Positions 27,625 through 38,189 of a stretch of 64,000 nt of DNA are shown here, piece by piece (within the stretch, counting starts at the first letter, position 1; each line of letters starts with the position of its first letter). The notes below the pieces were generated by a model. It ran no database searches. It was not told where the DNA came from and saw only the letters and a list, made by a program, of their open reading frames with translations. The stretch covers positions 4,127,294-4,191,293 of the forward strand of contig NC_072457.1 in the NCBI RefSeq assembly GCF_027596085.1, in the 5' to 3' direction. Both the position numbers and the translations under genes were made by a program. Source of the DNA: Anoplopoma fimbria (lineage: Eukaryota > Chordata > Actinopteri > Perciformes > Anoplopomatidae).

Positions 27625-28833
27625 ATGGCTTCGGCTCACCAGAAAATGAAGGCGCTCTGCATGATGATGATGATGCTCAACGTCTTCATCTGCGTCCTGG
27701 TGGGCGTCACGTGGAACCACGGCGACGACAAAAGCGTTAACCAGAGGGTTCGAATCCCATCCGCAAAGTTTTGGCACAAGCAGGAACGGAGCAAATCCTT
27801 CTGGAACAAGGAGCAGCAGCTTCTGGACTTCATTCACAACCCGGTCATCAACTTTGCCACGTCCGACGAGTCTCTTGTCGAGCTGCCTGATTGGCTGAAT
27901 GACACCGGGCCGCTTGACCCCTGCGAACCGGACTACAGGGTCACCACGCAAATCGCGGACTACAATACCCTGCCGCAGCGCTTCCAGGATTTCCTCTTGC
28001 ACATGCGCTGCAGGACGTATCCGATGCTGATAAACCAGCCACGAGTTTGTGACGGGAAACCTTTCCTGCTGCTGGCGGTCAAGTCACTGATCCCACATTT
28101 TGACCGGCGGCAGGCCATCCGAGAGACGTGGGGTCGGGCGGGCGTCCTGGCCAACCGCACCGTGGCGACGGTGTTCCTGCTCGGCAACACATGGTCACCG
28201 GACCACTTCCCAGACCTGCAGGGGATGCTGGACCACGAGGCGGAGCTCCACGGAGACCTCCTGCAATGGGACTACAGGGACTCCTTCTACAACCTGACCC
28301 TGAAGGAGGTCCTCTTCCTGGAGTGGTTCGGCCAGAGCTGCCCCCACGCCAGGTTCGTCCTCAAGGGCGACGACGACGTCTTCATCAACACGCCGCGAGT
28401 CATTAACCTCCTCGAAGGCCTGACGGAGAGCAAGGCCAAGGATTTGTTCGTAGGCGACGTCATCAGTGACGCCGGTCCACACCGAAACCGGAAACTCAAG
28501 TATTTTGTCCCGGAGAGTGTGTTTGTGGGGCAGTACCCGGCGTACGCGGGAGGTGGAGGGTATCTGTACTCGGGGGAGTTGGCGCTACGCCTCTACAACA
28601 CATCTCGGCGGGTCGTCTTGTATCCCATCGACGACGTCTTCACTGGGATGTGTCTGATGAAGCTAGGCCTGGCTCCAGAGAAGCACAGCGGCTTCAAGAC
28701 TTTTGATATCGAGGAGAAGCACAGGGAAAACCCGTGCATCTACCGGATCCTGATGCTGGTCCACAGCCGCACGCCTCAGGAGGTGTTGAGGATCTGGTCC
28801 TGGATTACCGATCCGGAGCTGGACTGCCAGTGA
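27625..28833 (+). CDS. b3gnt2: Beta-1,3-N-acetylglucosaminyltransferase 2 (B3GNT2-like)
   Basis: A single coding exon encodes 402 residues (human B3GNT2 has 397). The enzyme adds beta-1,3-linked GlcNAc to galactose, alternating with galactosyltransferases to build poly-N-acetyllactosamine in the Golgi. A short cytosolic tail precedes one signal-anchor helix (about 10-30), so this is a type II membrane protein. GT31 landmarks are present: RRQAIRETWG (161-170), the metal-binding DDD at 249-251 inside LKGDDDVF, YAGGGGYLYSG (from 307) and YPIDDVFTG (333-341). Overall similarity is closest to B3GNT2, with KDLFVGDV and GFKTFDIEEK. A splice acceptor (CCTCTAG) ends at 27606, 18 bases before the ATG, so the 5' UTR is split as in mammalian B3GNT2. 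Teleosts often keep two copies (a and b); which one this is cannot be told. Neighbour commd1 supports orthology. Confidence 0.95.
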   Translation: MASAHQKMKALCMMMMMLNVFICVLVGVTWNHGDDKSVNQRVRIPSAKFWHKQERSKSFWNKEQQLLDFIHNPVINFATSDESLVELPDWLNDTGPLDPCEPDYRVTTQIADYNTLPQRFQDFLLHMRCRTYPMLINQPRVCDGKPFLLLAVKSLIPHFDRRQAIRETWGRAGVLANRTVATVFLLGNTWSPDHFPDLQGMLDHEAELHGDLLQWDYRDSFYNLTLKEVLFLEWFGQSCPHARFVLKGDDDVFINTPRVINLLEGLTESKAKDLFVGDVISDAGPHRNRKLKYFVPESVFVGQYPAYAGGGGYLYSGELALRLYNTSRRVVLYPIDDVFTGMCLMKLGLAPEKHSGFKTFDIEEKHRENPCIYRILMLVHSRTPQEVLRIWSWITDPELDCQ

Positions 28834-29100
28834 AGCACCTTCATTCATCTTTTGTTTTGATTTCAACACCTTTTTTTTTGAAAGATTATAAACTTTGGTT
28901 AAAACACTGCGCTCGTCGTTGTTGCTTCTTTTCCCAGTCGTCCAATCACAGTTGAGGAGGGGCGGGACAAGTGTTTTTATTATGAGTTCGCTGTGGTCTT
29001 ATTTTGTATGTGTTTATGTTGTTTTTATGGTTTATAATGTGGTCTTTATGGGGTCATCATGTCTGAAGAACTGGAGCAAACTAATTACCCCGTGTGGAAT

Positions 29101-29106
29101 AATAAA
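29101..29106 (+). terminator. Candidate b3gnt2 poly(A) signal
   Basis: AATAAA about 270 bases after the stop, in a GTGGAATAATAAAGTTT context. Confidence 0.5.
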
Positions 29107-29225
29107 GTTTATCTGAACAAAACGATTGTACTCGCCGAGATGTTCCCATCAGCCACAAAACCCGTCGTCTCTCCATACAGGCTTCTTCTAGAGAAAGTAC
29201 TCTACCTTGTGCCATCATTTTTACT

Positions 29226-29522
29226 TTACATTACATTACATTACAGTCATTTAGCAGACGCTTTTATCCAAAGCGACTTACAATCAGTAGTATATTACAT
29301 TATCAACACCCATTCACACACTGATGACAGGCTACCATGCAAGGTGCCACCATCAGACTCTAACTAACATTCATCATCCAGTCCACACCGATGGCAAGCC
29401 TTCAGGAGCAACTTGAGGTTAAGTGTCTTGCCCAAGGACACATCGACTGCCGAAGCCGGGTATCGAACCACCGACCCTCTGATTGGAGAACTACCTTGCT
29501 CTCCACTGCGCCATAGCCGTGG
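29226..29522 (-). mobile_element. Near-complete tRNA-derived SINE with L2-type tail
   Basis: On the minus strand it opens with an exact pol III A box (TGGCGCAGTGG, plus coordinates 29503-29513) and a B box GGTTCGATACC (29459-29469) about 34 bases on. A central body ('ttgccatcggtgtggactgg') follows, and it ends with the tail 'tgtaagtcgctttggataaa' plus TGTAATGTAATG repeats (29228-29282). The tail is shared with L2-type LINEs, which presumably mobilised it. A decayed sibling is at 20704-20860. Confidence 0.85.
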
Positions 29523-30940
29523 TTATTCCGTATCATAGCAACCAGACGCAACCAAACTGAAATAAATCCTGTGCCTCAAAAGCTCTCTCAAGGGCTTCCT
29601 GCTGGATTTTGAAAGGGACAGTTCACCCCAAAATCAAGGCTCTTGCATCGCCATTGGATACCTAAAGAGTTATAATGGGTCAAAACTACTGTGTATTGAT
29701 GATGTATCTCTTTATCCATAAACAAAATGGGGTTATCGCCTTTCAGAATGGGTCACATTTCTTTTTTTCAGGCAGTTTAGTATTTTTAAGCAGTTTAGTA
29801 TTTTTAAGCTCTAAGCTTAAAAAAAAAGAAAAAGTGAGATAAAACCCTTATTTATCAGAGGAAAAACTCAGGTGTTAAAGTAAAAAAATAAAAAAGAATG
29901 CTATATTAGTATTACAAGTTAAATTAATAAAAATAAGAATTACAAAAAAAACAAGAATAAAGTTAAAAATAGAAACTATGCAAGAGCAATTAAACCCAAA
30001 CTTACAAGGCAAGCAGTACACATAAACACAGTAACTACCACCAGTGTTGTACTTAACTACTACTGATTACGATTCTCTATTCATATAGAAGAAGCGCATA
30101 AAACAGTAAAACATATTGACTTGATACAGTGTGATATAAAGAACAGTATAATATAGAATTATAAAGTGATCAAATATAATATAAAGCTAAATTTAGTAAT
30201 AAAGTACAACATTATATATAGTACAGGATAGCCAACACACTGTAGCATAGAAAATATATGTATGAGTATAGTATTATATAAATAATAATACATATTATAT
30301 GTATTGAATTCAAAAGGTTGGTTCAAAAAGAGCCAGAGAGATTGTGGACAATAAGAGCTGTAATCACATTTGGTGGTAGTGTGTTAAAGTAAACAGTAAC
30401 TGTGGTATTTTACTACTACTACTACTTCTACAGTACTACTACCACTCTGAACCAGTAACCTCTGAACTGATGATCTGCCTCACATTGTTTTCCGTTCACC
30501 AACGACACACAAAGACTTTCTGAATTAACATTTTTACATTTGTGTGGTAATATGAAACGCTCAGTGTTTGTTGTTCTTAGCATCCCATTCTATGCTGCTT
30601 TCACTGGGCATTCATTCTGGGTACTTCTGCTTGTTTACGCAGTATGCGTGTTTAAATAATCAATACATTGAGTTTGGTTCAAATGACATTTTCTATTATT
30701 TTCTATTGTTTTTTAAAGTTGTTTTGGTCATTTCAAATCTTTTATAGTTAGTATGAATGAATACAAAATCTCATGTTTGTGTCTTTTATAAATAAAGTTT
30801 TGATGTAGATTAAATAAATGTAATTCTATTTTTGATTATTTAGTTTTTAATACAAATGTCTGGTAAGCATTTGCTTTACGTTATTTTAATTTTAATGTAA
30901 AGCAATTAAGTTGCATTTATTGTAATAAATATTTTGTATA
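29523..30940. other. AT-rich intergenic DNA, no gene seen
   Basis: It contains a fragment of the 'gaaagggacagttcacccca' element (29608-29760), A-rich stretches and unclassified sequence. Confidence 0.45.
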
Positions 30941-30944
30941 ATTA

Positions 30945-31190
30945 ATAAAATAGTAAATAATATACTTGTATTATTAAGAAAATAGTAAATAATATTCTTG
31001 TATTATTAATAAAATAGTAAATAATATTCTTGTATTATTAAGAAAAATAGTAAATAATATACTTGTATTATTAATAAAATAGTAATAATAATACTTGTAT
31101 ATTAATAAAATAGTAAATAATATACTTGTATTATTAATAAAATAGTAAATAATATTTTTGTAATATTAATAAAATAGTAAATAATATAAA
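30945..31190. repeat. AT-only 32-bp minisatellite
   Basis: About eight copies of a unit like TTATTAATAAAATAGTAAAT followed by AATATACTTGTA occur in tandem with small indels, 430 bases before the CUB-SEA-EGF start codon. Confidence 0.85.
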
Positions 31191-31620
31191 CACATTTTCT
31201 AGCTTAGCAGCGCTGTTGGCAGATGTTTGACATATTGTATTTTTATATTATTTATGGTCTTCTATACAATTGATCATTTATTCCATCTATAGATAGTTAC
31301 TGACACAAACAGCTAGTACATATATAGAATCTGTAGGTGTAAAACAAAGTGCCTTTTTCCACCGCTGCATGAAGGTAGTAAACTTTGAGCATTTACCTGA
31401 AGAGAAGAATGAAAGAGTGAATGTGAAACACAACAGGGACCTCTGGTGGACAAATCAGATTCAAACATCCAGCAGAAAAGAAACTCAATCAGCTAGTTGA
31501 TGAATTTCAGCTGCTCACACAGGAAATGAAAACAGCAGTTTAACTGAAGCTGTGAGGCTCGACTACACTTCCCTTTACACACATTTAAGAAGTTAAACAG
31601 AAAAAGGATTTGGTAGTAAA

Positions 31621-32147
31621 ATGCCACAACAAAACAGCTTTAGTTTAAAAAGTGTGCCGCTCATATTCCTGCTGATATTTGGTATATTTTGGAAACACTG
31701 TGACTCTCAGGTGAGGCTGTGAAATCAGCTTCTTTTTGTGAAACTGCTTTTAAAAAATGATGCGACATAATTCTGTGTTTTGTTTTGTCTTGTGGTTGAA
31801 GGTGAACAGAGAAGATGAAGCCAACAAACCTCCAGGTGAGAAGGTGTTTTTTCTTTGGATCTTTAATGTGAATGTTAGTCTTTTTCTTTGTGCATTTGGA
31901 AATCAAGAGTCAGCTTCAGGAATAAGTGCAGAAACTTAGAGGTACAATAAACAGAAAAACAGTGACAAAGTTAATAAAGTATAGTATCAGTTAAAGTTCA
32001 GGTCGGGTTTTGTCAAAATTACATTTATAAGTATAACTTAAATCATCATAATACACCTTCTGCACATAATGCTATTTAAATCGATATGTATATACAGCCG
32101 TGGATCCTAACCTTTTTCCTTTAAGCCCCCCCCCCCACTACCTATTT

Positions 32148-32204
<57 letters not shown>

Positions 32205-35200
32205 AAAAATGGGCTTGCGAAAATGGAAAATAATGGCAGCCTGAACTCTAAATCAATAAATTCAACCATTTTTAAAATTCTAACTTGGAGGTCGCGCTAA
32301 ACAAAAAGTTCCTCTTTTGCTGTATTTGGTTGGATGGTTAAAATAACTTGCAGTCTAAAGTAAGTGAGCTCAGTATAGTTGGTTTTACTTTCTTGTTCTG
32401 AAGCAAATTAAACAAATTTGTCAGATCGTTAATGGTTTATTTAATTTAATTTATTTATTTTTATTGTCATAATTTGGCCTTGTGATTATGTTATGTCATG
32501 CCTTCAATCATGCTCCATGCGTTTTGTGAATTTCCTTAGTTTATTGTAAATGTATGGTTTTAACGAATGCAGCAAGTCTTTTTTATTTTTTTATCTTGTT
32601 TTTACTTTACTAAAAGGCCCAAAACTGGTTCAAAAACATGTTCCTTTATCACACACACTGTAGTTTATTTTTGACTCACTCTCATACACACCGTCCTGCT
32701 GCCACAAATACTCACTAGAGCAACAAACGTGGATTCATCCGCCGCTGAAAATAGTCTGGAGGGTTGGAACGAACAGTAGAGATGTTTTAGGAAATGGTTG
32801 GCCGTAATTCATAATACAGACTTGTACTTGTTAATGAGGTGAAACCACCGGTTCCTCTACAGTTGGTCTGTTTCTTCCTCAGATGGACCCGGCGGTGACG
32901 GCGGTGCCTTCTTCGCCATGCGGAGCTGCCACCGGCTGCTGCACGGCGACACCGGCGAGTTCTTCTCCCCGGACTACCTGTGCTCCAACCCGCCTCTGTG
33001 GTGCAACTGGACCATCCAGGTGGACCCCGCAAAGAGGATCCACCTGCACCTGGAGGACCTGAGCTCCGATGACGGCTGCTTTCTCAAAGAGGACCAGGTC
33101 CACGTGGACGAGCCCCCCGGGGGTTTCAGGGGTCATAAGATCCTGCAGAAGTGCTGGCGGGAGGCCAAGTACACCTCCTCCTCAAACACCCTGTATGTGG
33201 TGGTGCTGATTGGCGGCTGGCCCAGCCCGCCTTACAGGGGCTTCTATGGCCGCTACCAGGCATTTGGACCGCCAGTGGTTTACAACCCACATGAGGGATT
33301 CCTAGAGACAAACAGGAAGTCCGAACCTTCTCCTGGACTCATGGACTTCAACGAACTTGTCATGGACGGTGAACAGATGGACTTGGATTTGCCAGAGCTT
33401 CCATCAACAGGAAATACTGATTTTGTGTACGATTATTATGGTCAATACTCAGGTACAGCGGCTGAGCTGGACCACAAGGACGCAAACACTAAGGTGGGAA
33501 TCAACAATTGGCCCTAAAAGCCTGAACAGCCTGGCTCTACCAACTGCGCTTGGCGAGTCAGGCTGTAGCAGCAAAACCCATCTTTTGATTTTTGTCTGTT
33601 GAAGTATTTAGAAAGTATTAATTCCATCCTCTTTCTTCACTCAGATTGATGAAAACCAACCTCTAGAGTTGGAATTCTACAACCACATCTACCCGTCCAA
33701 ACCTGCACCCACAGAGGCGGCATCCACACTGGGGACCTCTCGATCCGGAAGAGGTGCAGCTCCAACACCTTCAGACCAGTCCGACTCCGCCGACCCTCCA
33801 GCATCTCCACAGCAGCAACACGGCGGTCAGGACCAGGAGCCCCAACCAACCACAAGCAGCCCAATCACAATACAAGTTGACGTGGAGGAAGATTCGACAC
33901 ATCCACAGGAAGCTGCTGTTCCAGAGGAGGAGAACCCGTCAGACGGTGAGAACAGGACGGAGGTCTGGGAGGGTCCTGTCCCCTCCGAAGCACCTGAACC
34001 AGAGGACACTGAGCAGACTCATCCTCATCCCAACATGGTGGAGCCGCTGTCGGACCACAGAGGGAACCGTGAGTGCATTTGTGTTTTACTACATGAACCT
34101 AGATCTTTTTAAGATGTTTTACATTTAACTGAAGTGCATCATTGTATGAATCGGTCTGAAAAAAAGTGGTACTTCTTGGCCCTTTTTTTTAAAAGGGAAA
34201 CCAGGGGCCCCCTTCTGGAGCCAGACCTGGACAAGGACTTTGCGGGCGAGCCTCTAGTGGTGAATCCTTGACAACCAAAAAATCTACCTGGATCCACTGC
34301 CCTGTAAGCCAAGGGATAGGCATTGGGGTTGCAGACTTGTTCTAGTGACGTTGGAACAACACCTCTCTGGCGAGGAAGGAATCAGAGCTGGTTAGGGAGT
34401 TGGACCAGTATCAACTAGATATAGTTGGGTTCACCTCCATACATAGCTCTGGTTCTGGATCCAAATTCATGAAGAGGTGATGGAACTCTTGGCCTTTTTC
34501 GGCGTCCCCCAAATGAGAGCTGCTTTTTTGTAGTTTGTCCCCGATGGAACGAGAAGGTTGCATCGATCTGACTGCGACAGAAAGGAAGTTTCTGACAGTT
34601 GAGAGTAACCGGCCTTCTTTAATTCTCTGGTTGGCCTCCATCTGGGGACTCTTTAGTTCTTCTGGGGACTTAAACGAAGGATAAACCTGGAGGGGGTTGA
34701 TTGGGAGAACCAGCCTGCTTGGTCTAACTCGAGTGGTGCTTTGCTGTTGGACATCTTTGCTCGTCATGGATTGGCCTTAACAAACAAAATGTTCGAGCAT
34801 AACAGTTTATAAGAGTATTTGGTACCAGAACACCTTTGGACAAAGACCGATGATCAACAGCAAGAAGGTTGATTGTAGTTTGGAATGCATTTGCCTTTTA
34901 TATCCTATAACTTTACAAGTTAGATGAAGAGCTTATTAGTGTTTGAGGTTTCTCGTGTGTGACAGTCAGTCGACAGGGCTCATCTGTGTCACCTGATTTT
35001 GTCTGAGACTGTGATTTAAAATTTTACTTTAACACAAACATAACGCTCATGTCAAGTATCGTTAACTTCTTAAATCTGATTAACTCTTTTTCTCTTTTGT
35101 AGTCAACATTAGAAATCACTCTGAAATTCCACATCTTCCTGGCGGTGAGTGTTGGACTGATAATGTACAACTTCACAAGGAATGTTATAACGACAAACAT

Positions 35201-37955
35201 GTATTTTTGTTTTGTCTGTGTCACACATAAGACCACGTGTTCATAATCGACATATTCTAATCTAACTGGCAAAATCTATGGTATTCATAGACATATGGAA
35301 TTTATTTAATTTGAATGTATTTCATGTTTTGACTTGATCAAATGTCAGATGAATTTATGTGCATGGTGTTGTGTCTGTGCAGTTCTCTTTAGCATTATCG
35401 TACCGTTGATGCTTTGTTTAGGTTCTCTGACACCACAGTCACGTCTCTCTTACAGATCACCTGTTTGAAGTGGCTCTTGAGGTGAACTTTAGACCGGATT
35501 CTGAGGAGTCCTGGGACATCCTATCCGGGTCACTGCTGCTGTCGGTAAAGACTTTGGTAGGTTGATGACAACTAGGCAAAGACACTGAGGTTTTTGTTTG
35601 GATTATTAGAAAGAAACGAGTGTGAAGTAGTAGTTGTTGTTGTTTCTGCAGATCAGTGAGCAGCTGAAGTCTCTGCATACCCCGCTGTCCATGTCGACTA
35701 AAAGAATAAAAAGGTTGGTACACAACGGCTTCACAGCGCTGCTGAAATACAAGCTGCAGTGTTTACATGTGTGTTTAACAAGAGAGCAAAGAGTCAAACA
35801 TGTGGAGGCAGAGGACGTCCACAAAAACAAATGAAAGTCAGGTTGTCTTCTCTTCTCACACGTCTCTCTTCTCACTTTCACCTGGATCCATCTCCAGTCT
35901 CTCTTGTTTGCATCCTTGTGTCCTTCACTTGCATCCTCTCCTTGCATCTCAGTATCTTAAAGACGTGACCAGAGATGCAAGAAAAGAGGAATCAAGGAAA
36001 CATGTCTTTGTGAAAACCTCAGTTTCCAGCTTAAATGTTTTGGGGAAAATTGGAAAATGGTTATATTACAGCTCACATCAAAACAGTTTGTAAAAATAAT
36101 CTGAACTCAAGGTCCACTTACTAGTTTACATATTCCTTTGAATTCCTTAGCTCAGTAGCGTTGTGAGTGATGCATCCTGGTTGTGTGTGTTTGCAGGCTG
36201 AGCACAGGAGTGCTGTACATCCTCTGGCTGCAGATTGCACAGCAGCCCGGGGGTCTGCAGGTCCACAAGGTCGTCCACTCCGGCCTGCAGGGCCTCATCG
36301 GCACGGGGATCGAAGTCAGCGAACACCACGGGAAGGCCGTCCTCATCTCTGTGTCGATCGCAGGTAACAGCGAGGCTCAAGTCTTCATCGTGAAACAGAG
36401 TGGAAATGTTATTTTGATTTAAACCGCCAACGTGTGTTCACACCCTCAGTGGTGGAGGAGGTATTTAGACTGTAAAATAAGTACTAATAGCATTAAAAGT
36501 CCTGCATTGAAAATGTATCTTTAGTAAAAACATGTAAAAACATGTAAGTATAATCAGAAAGAAGTGTTCTTGAAGTCTTAAAAGTATAAAAATGTCCCTT
36601 GTGACTGTTCTACTACTATATATTCTATCATTAGATTATTCCTACTTGTGCATTAATGTAAAAGAAGGATTTTACTGTTGTTGGTTGAGGTGAAATATTA
36701 ACTAATGATTATTTTCATTATGGATCAATCTGCTTAATATTTTCTCTATTAATTGATTGATTGTTTAGTTTAGAAAAATTGTGAAATAGTGAAAAATGGT
36801 GTCACAATTATCCAGAGCCCAAAGTGACAACTTAACAATGTTTGTTTTATCCAAACCTCAACATAATTACTAAAACATAAAAATAATTAACATTATCTTA
36901 AAAAAGGGCCGCTGTTTTGAAACATCGAGTAACAAACTTGTTTGTTTTTTTTAAATGTGAAAGGAAGTGACCATATTTGAATTAGCCCCGCCCTAAAGCA
37001 TACCCTGCTTTATGGTCTGTTTGACTCTAAATGGAGCATCATTTACTAAATGAACATCATGCTGTATTGAAGAAGACTTGAAACTAGAGATTGAGACCAT
37101 AAACTCATGTTTACAATGTTTACTGAGGGAATAAATCAAGAGAGAAGTAGAGTCATTTTCTCATAGACTTCTATACAACCAGAGGAGTCGCCCCCTGCTG
37201 GACAGTAGAGAGAATGCAAGTTTAAGGACCTTCAGCATTGTTATCACTTTTCAGTCTTTGAGGTTGAAGCCTGGTGAAACAAGTAAAGCCAATAAACAAA
37301 TAAAGTGTAAAAAAAGCATCTGTGTGTGTGTTTCAGATGTAAACGAGTGTGGGACTCAGCTGGTGCTGTGTGACGTTAACGCCGACTGCTTGAACCAGTT
37401 CGGGTCGTACTCGTGCCGCTGCAGACCGGGCTTCCAGGACAAGTCTCGCCTCGGGTCTGGAGGAACCGTCTGCGCTGATGCAAAGGCTGCAGGTTAAGTG
37501 AACAGCTTCATTTCAGAAAGAAAAACTAAATAAAAGAAGAGCAGATGTTGAAACAGCTGCTGACTTCCTGTTGTTTACCTGCAGGTTGCACCTCGGGCCT
37601 GTCTGCTGAGACCAAAGGCGTCTACGTGCTCTTCTTCCTGCTCAGCTTCCTCATCCTCGTGCTGCTGGCGGCGGCCGGCCTGCTGTACCACCGTCACCGC
37701 CGGGGGGCTTTTCTGGTTCGGTGCCACAGCAGCGACAGCGTCTCTCTTCCTGATAACAACAACCACCACCACCATCACGGCGACTCCGACCTGCCCCCCA
37801 CCCCCACCTGCCAGGGGCCTCAGGGAGGGCTGGCCTCAGGTGAAGGAGCGCTGCCCGGTCATCGACCTGCCGCTGCTGAGCTTCAGCCCGCTGCTGCTGC
37901 CGCCGGACGGCTTCATGGAGTCAAAGGACGGCGGGAAGAAGTGACCATACGTTAA
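31621..37955 (+). CDS. CUB-SEA-EGF single-pass membrane protein, unnamed
   Basis: Ten exons join in frame: 31621-31710, 31802-31835, 32883-33493, 33645-34068, 35103-35144, 35456-35544, 35652-35713, 36197-36363, 37337-37492 and 37585-37955, giving 681 residues. Residues 1-29 form a signal peptide. A CUB domain (about 57-170) shows SCHRLL, FFSPDYLC, WCNWTIQV and FYGRYQAF. A Ser/Pro/Glu-rich linker follows (exon 4). A SEA-like fold (about 401-506) is spread over four exons. One calcium-binding EGF module (DVNECGTQLVLCDVNADC, about 507-558) lies in its own phase 1 exon. One transmembrane helix (VYVLFFLLSFLILVLLAAAG) precedes a basic stop-transfer HRHRR. The layout suits an epithelial, shed or adhesion-type surface protein; the function is inferred from domains only. 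The last exon seems frameshifted after about 37780, where codon use switches to the frame ending at 37944. Confidence 0.8.
32152..32198. repeat. (TA)n microsatellite in intron 2 of the CUB-SEA-EGF gene
   Basis: About 23 TA units. Confidence 0.97.
34190..34870 (+). mobile_element. LINE endonuclease-domain fragment in intron 4 of the CUB-SEA-EGF gene
   Basis: Plus-strand text such as 'ggcgaggaaggaatcagagc', 'tggttagggagttggaccag', 'ttcacctccatacatagctc' and 'ggaggggg...attgggaga' is a decayed version of a well-known teleost LINE endonuclease region. Decoded pieces give EESELVRELDQYQ and SGALLLD. It lacks 5' and 3' parts and has frameshifts. The 118-codon minus-strand ORF inside is a shadow. 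Confidence 0.65.
36450..36640 (+). repeat. Dispersed 'GTGGTGGAGGAGGTATTTAG' repeat
   Basis: Same family as 5949-6060, 21668-22040 and 57815-57990. It lies in intron 8. Confidence 0.6.
36995..37220 (+). repeat. Young dispersed repeat, copy 1 of 3
   Basis: This 225-base block ('ctttatggtctgtttgactc' to 'gaggagtcgccccctgctgg') is nearly identical to 51527-51745 and, in reverse, to 59655-59880. It lies in intron 8 of the CUB-SEA-EGF gene. Confidence 0.85.
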
Positions 37956-38045
37956 CACAGTATCTGGATTCATTCAAATATCTTTTCGTTTAGTTTACTT
38001 TCTGTTTTGTTCAACTTTCTGATGCTGTTGTTTAAAATATGTTGA

Positions 38046-38051
38046 ATTAAA
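38046..38051 (+). terminator. Candidate poly(A) signal of the CUB-SEA-EGF gene
   Basis: ATTAAA about 100 bases after either possible stop codon. Confidence 0.45.
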
Positions 38052-38150
38052 GTCACAACAAAACAGCCATTTCTTGGTATGTTGGCTTTTTGGGGGCTTT
38101 TACTGCACCAGAATCTGAGAGGGATAATTATATTATCAGTAAATATACCG

Positions 38151-38187
38151 CAAAAGCGTCTGCTAAATGACTGTAATGTAATGTAAT
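38151..38187 (+). repeat. SINE/L2-type tail fragment
   Basis: 'caaaagcgtctgctaaatga' followed by 'ctgtaatgtaatgtaa'. Confidence 0.65.
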
Positions 38188-38189
38188 TA

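Noticed and set aside
34411..34767. 118-codon minus-strand ORF in intron 4 of the CUB gene
   Set aside because: The plus strand matches a decayed LINE endonuclease region, so the minus frame is a shadow.
37545..37584. Start codon at 37545 for a short independent gene
   Set aside because: The segment up to 37584 is intron ending in a good acceptor. The frame after 37585 continues the CUB-SEA-EGF gene.
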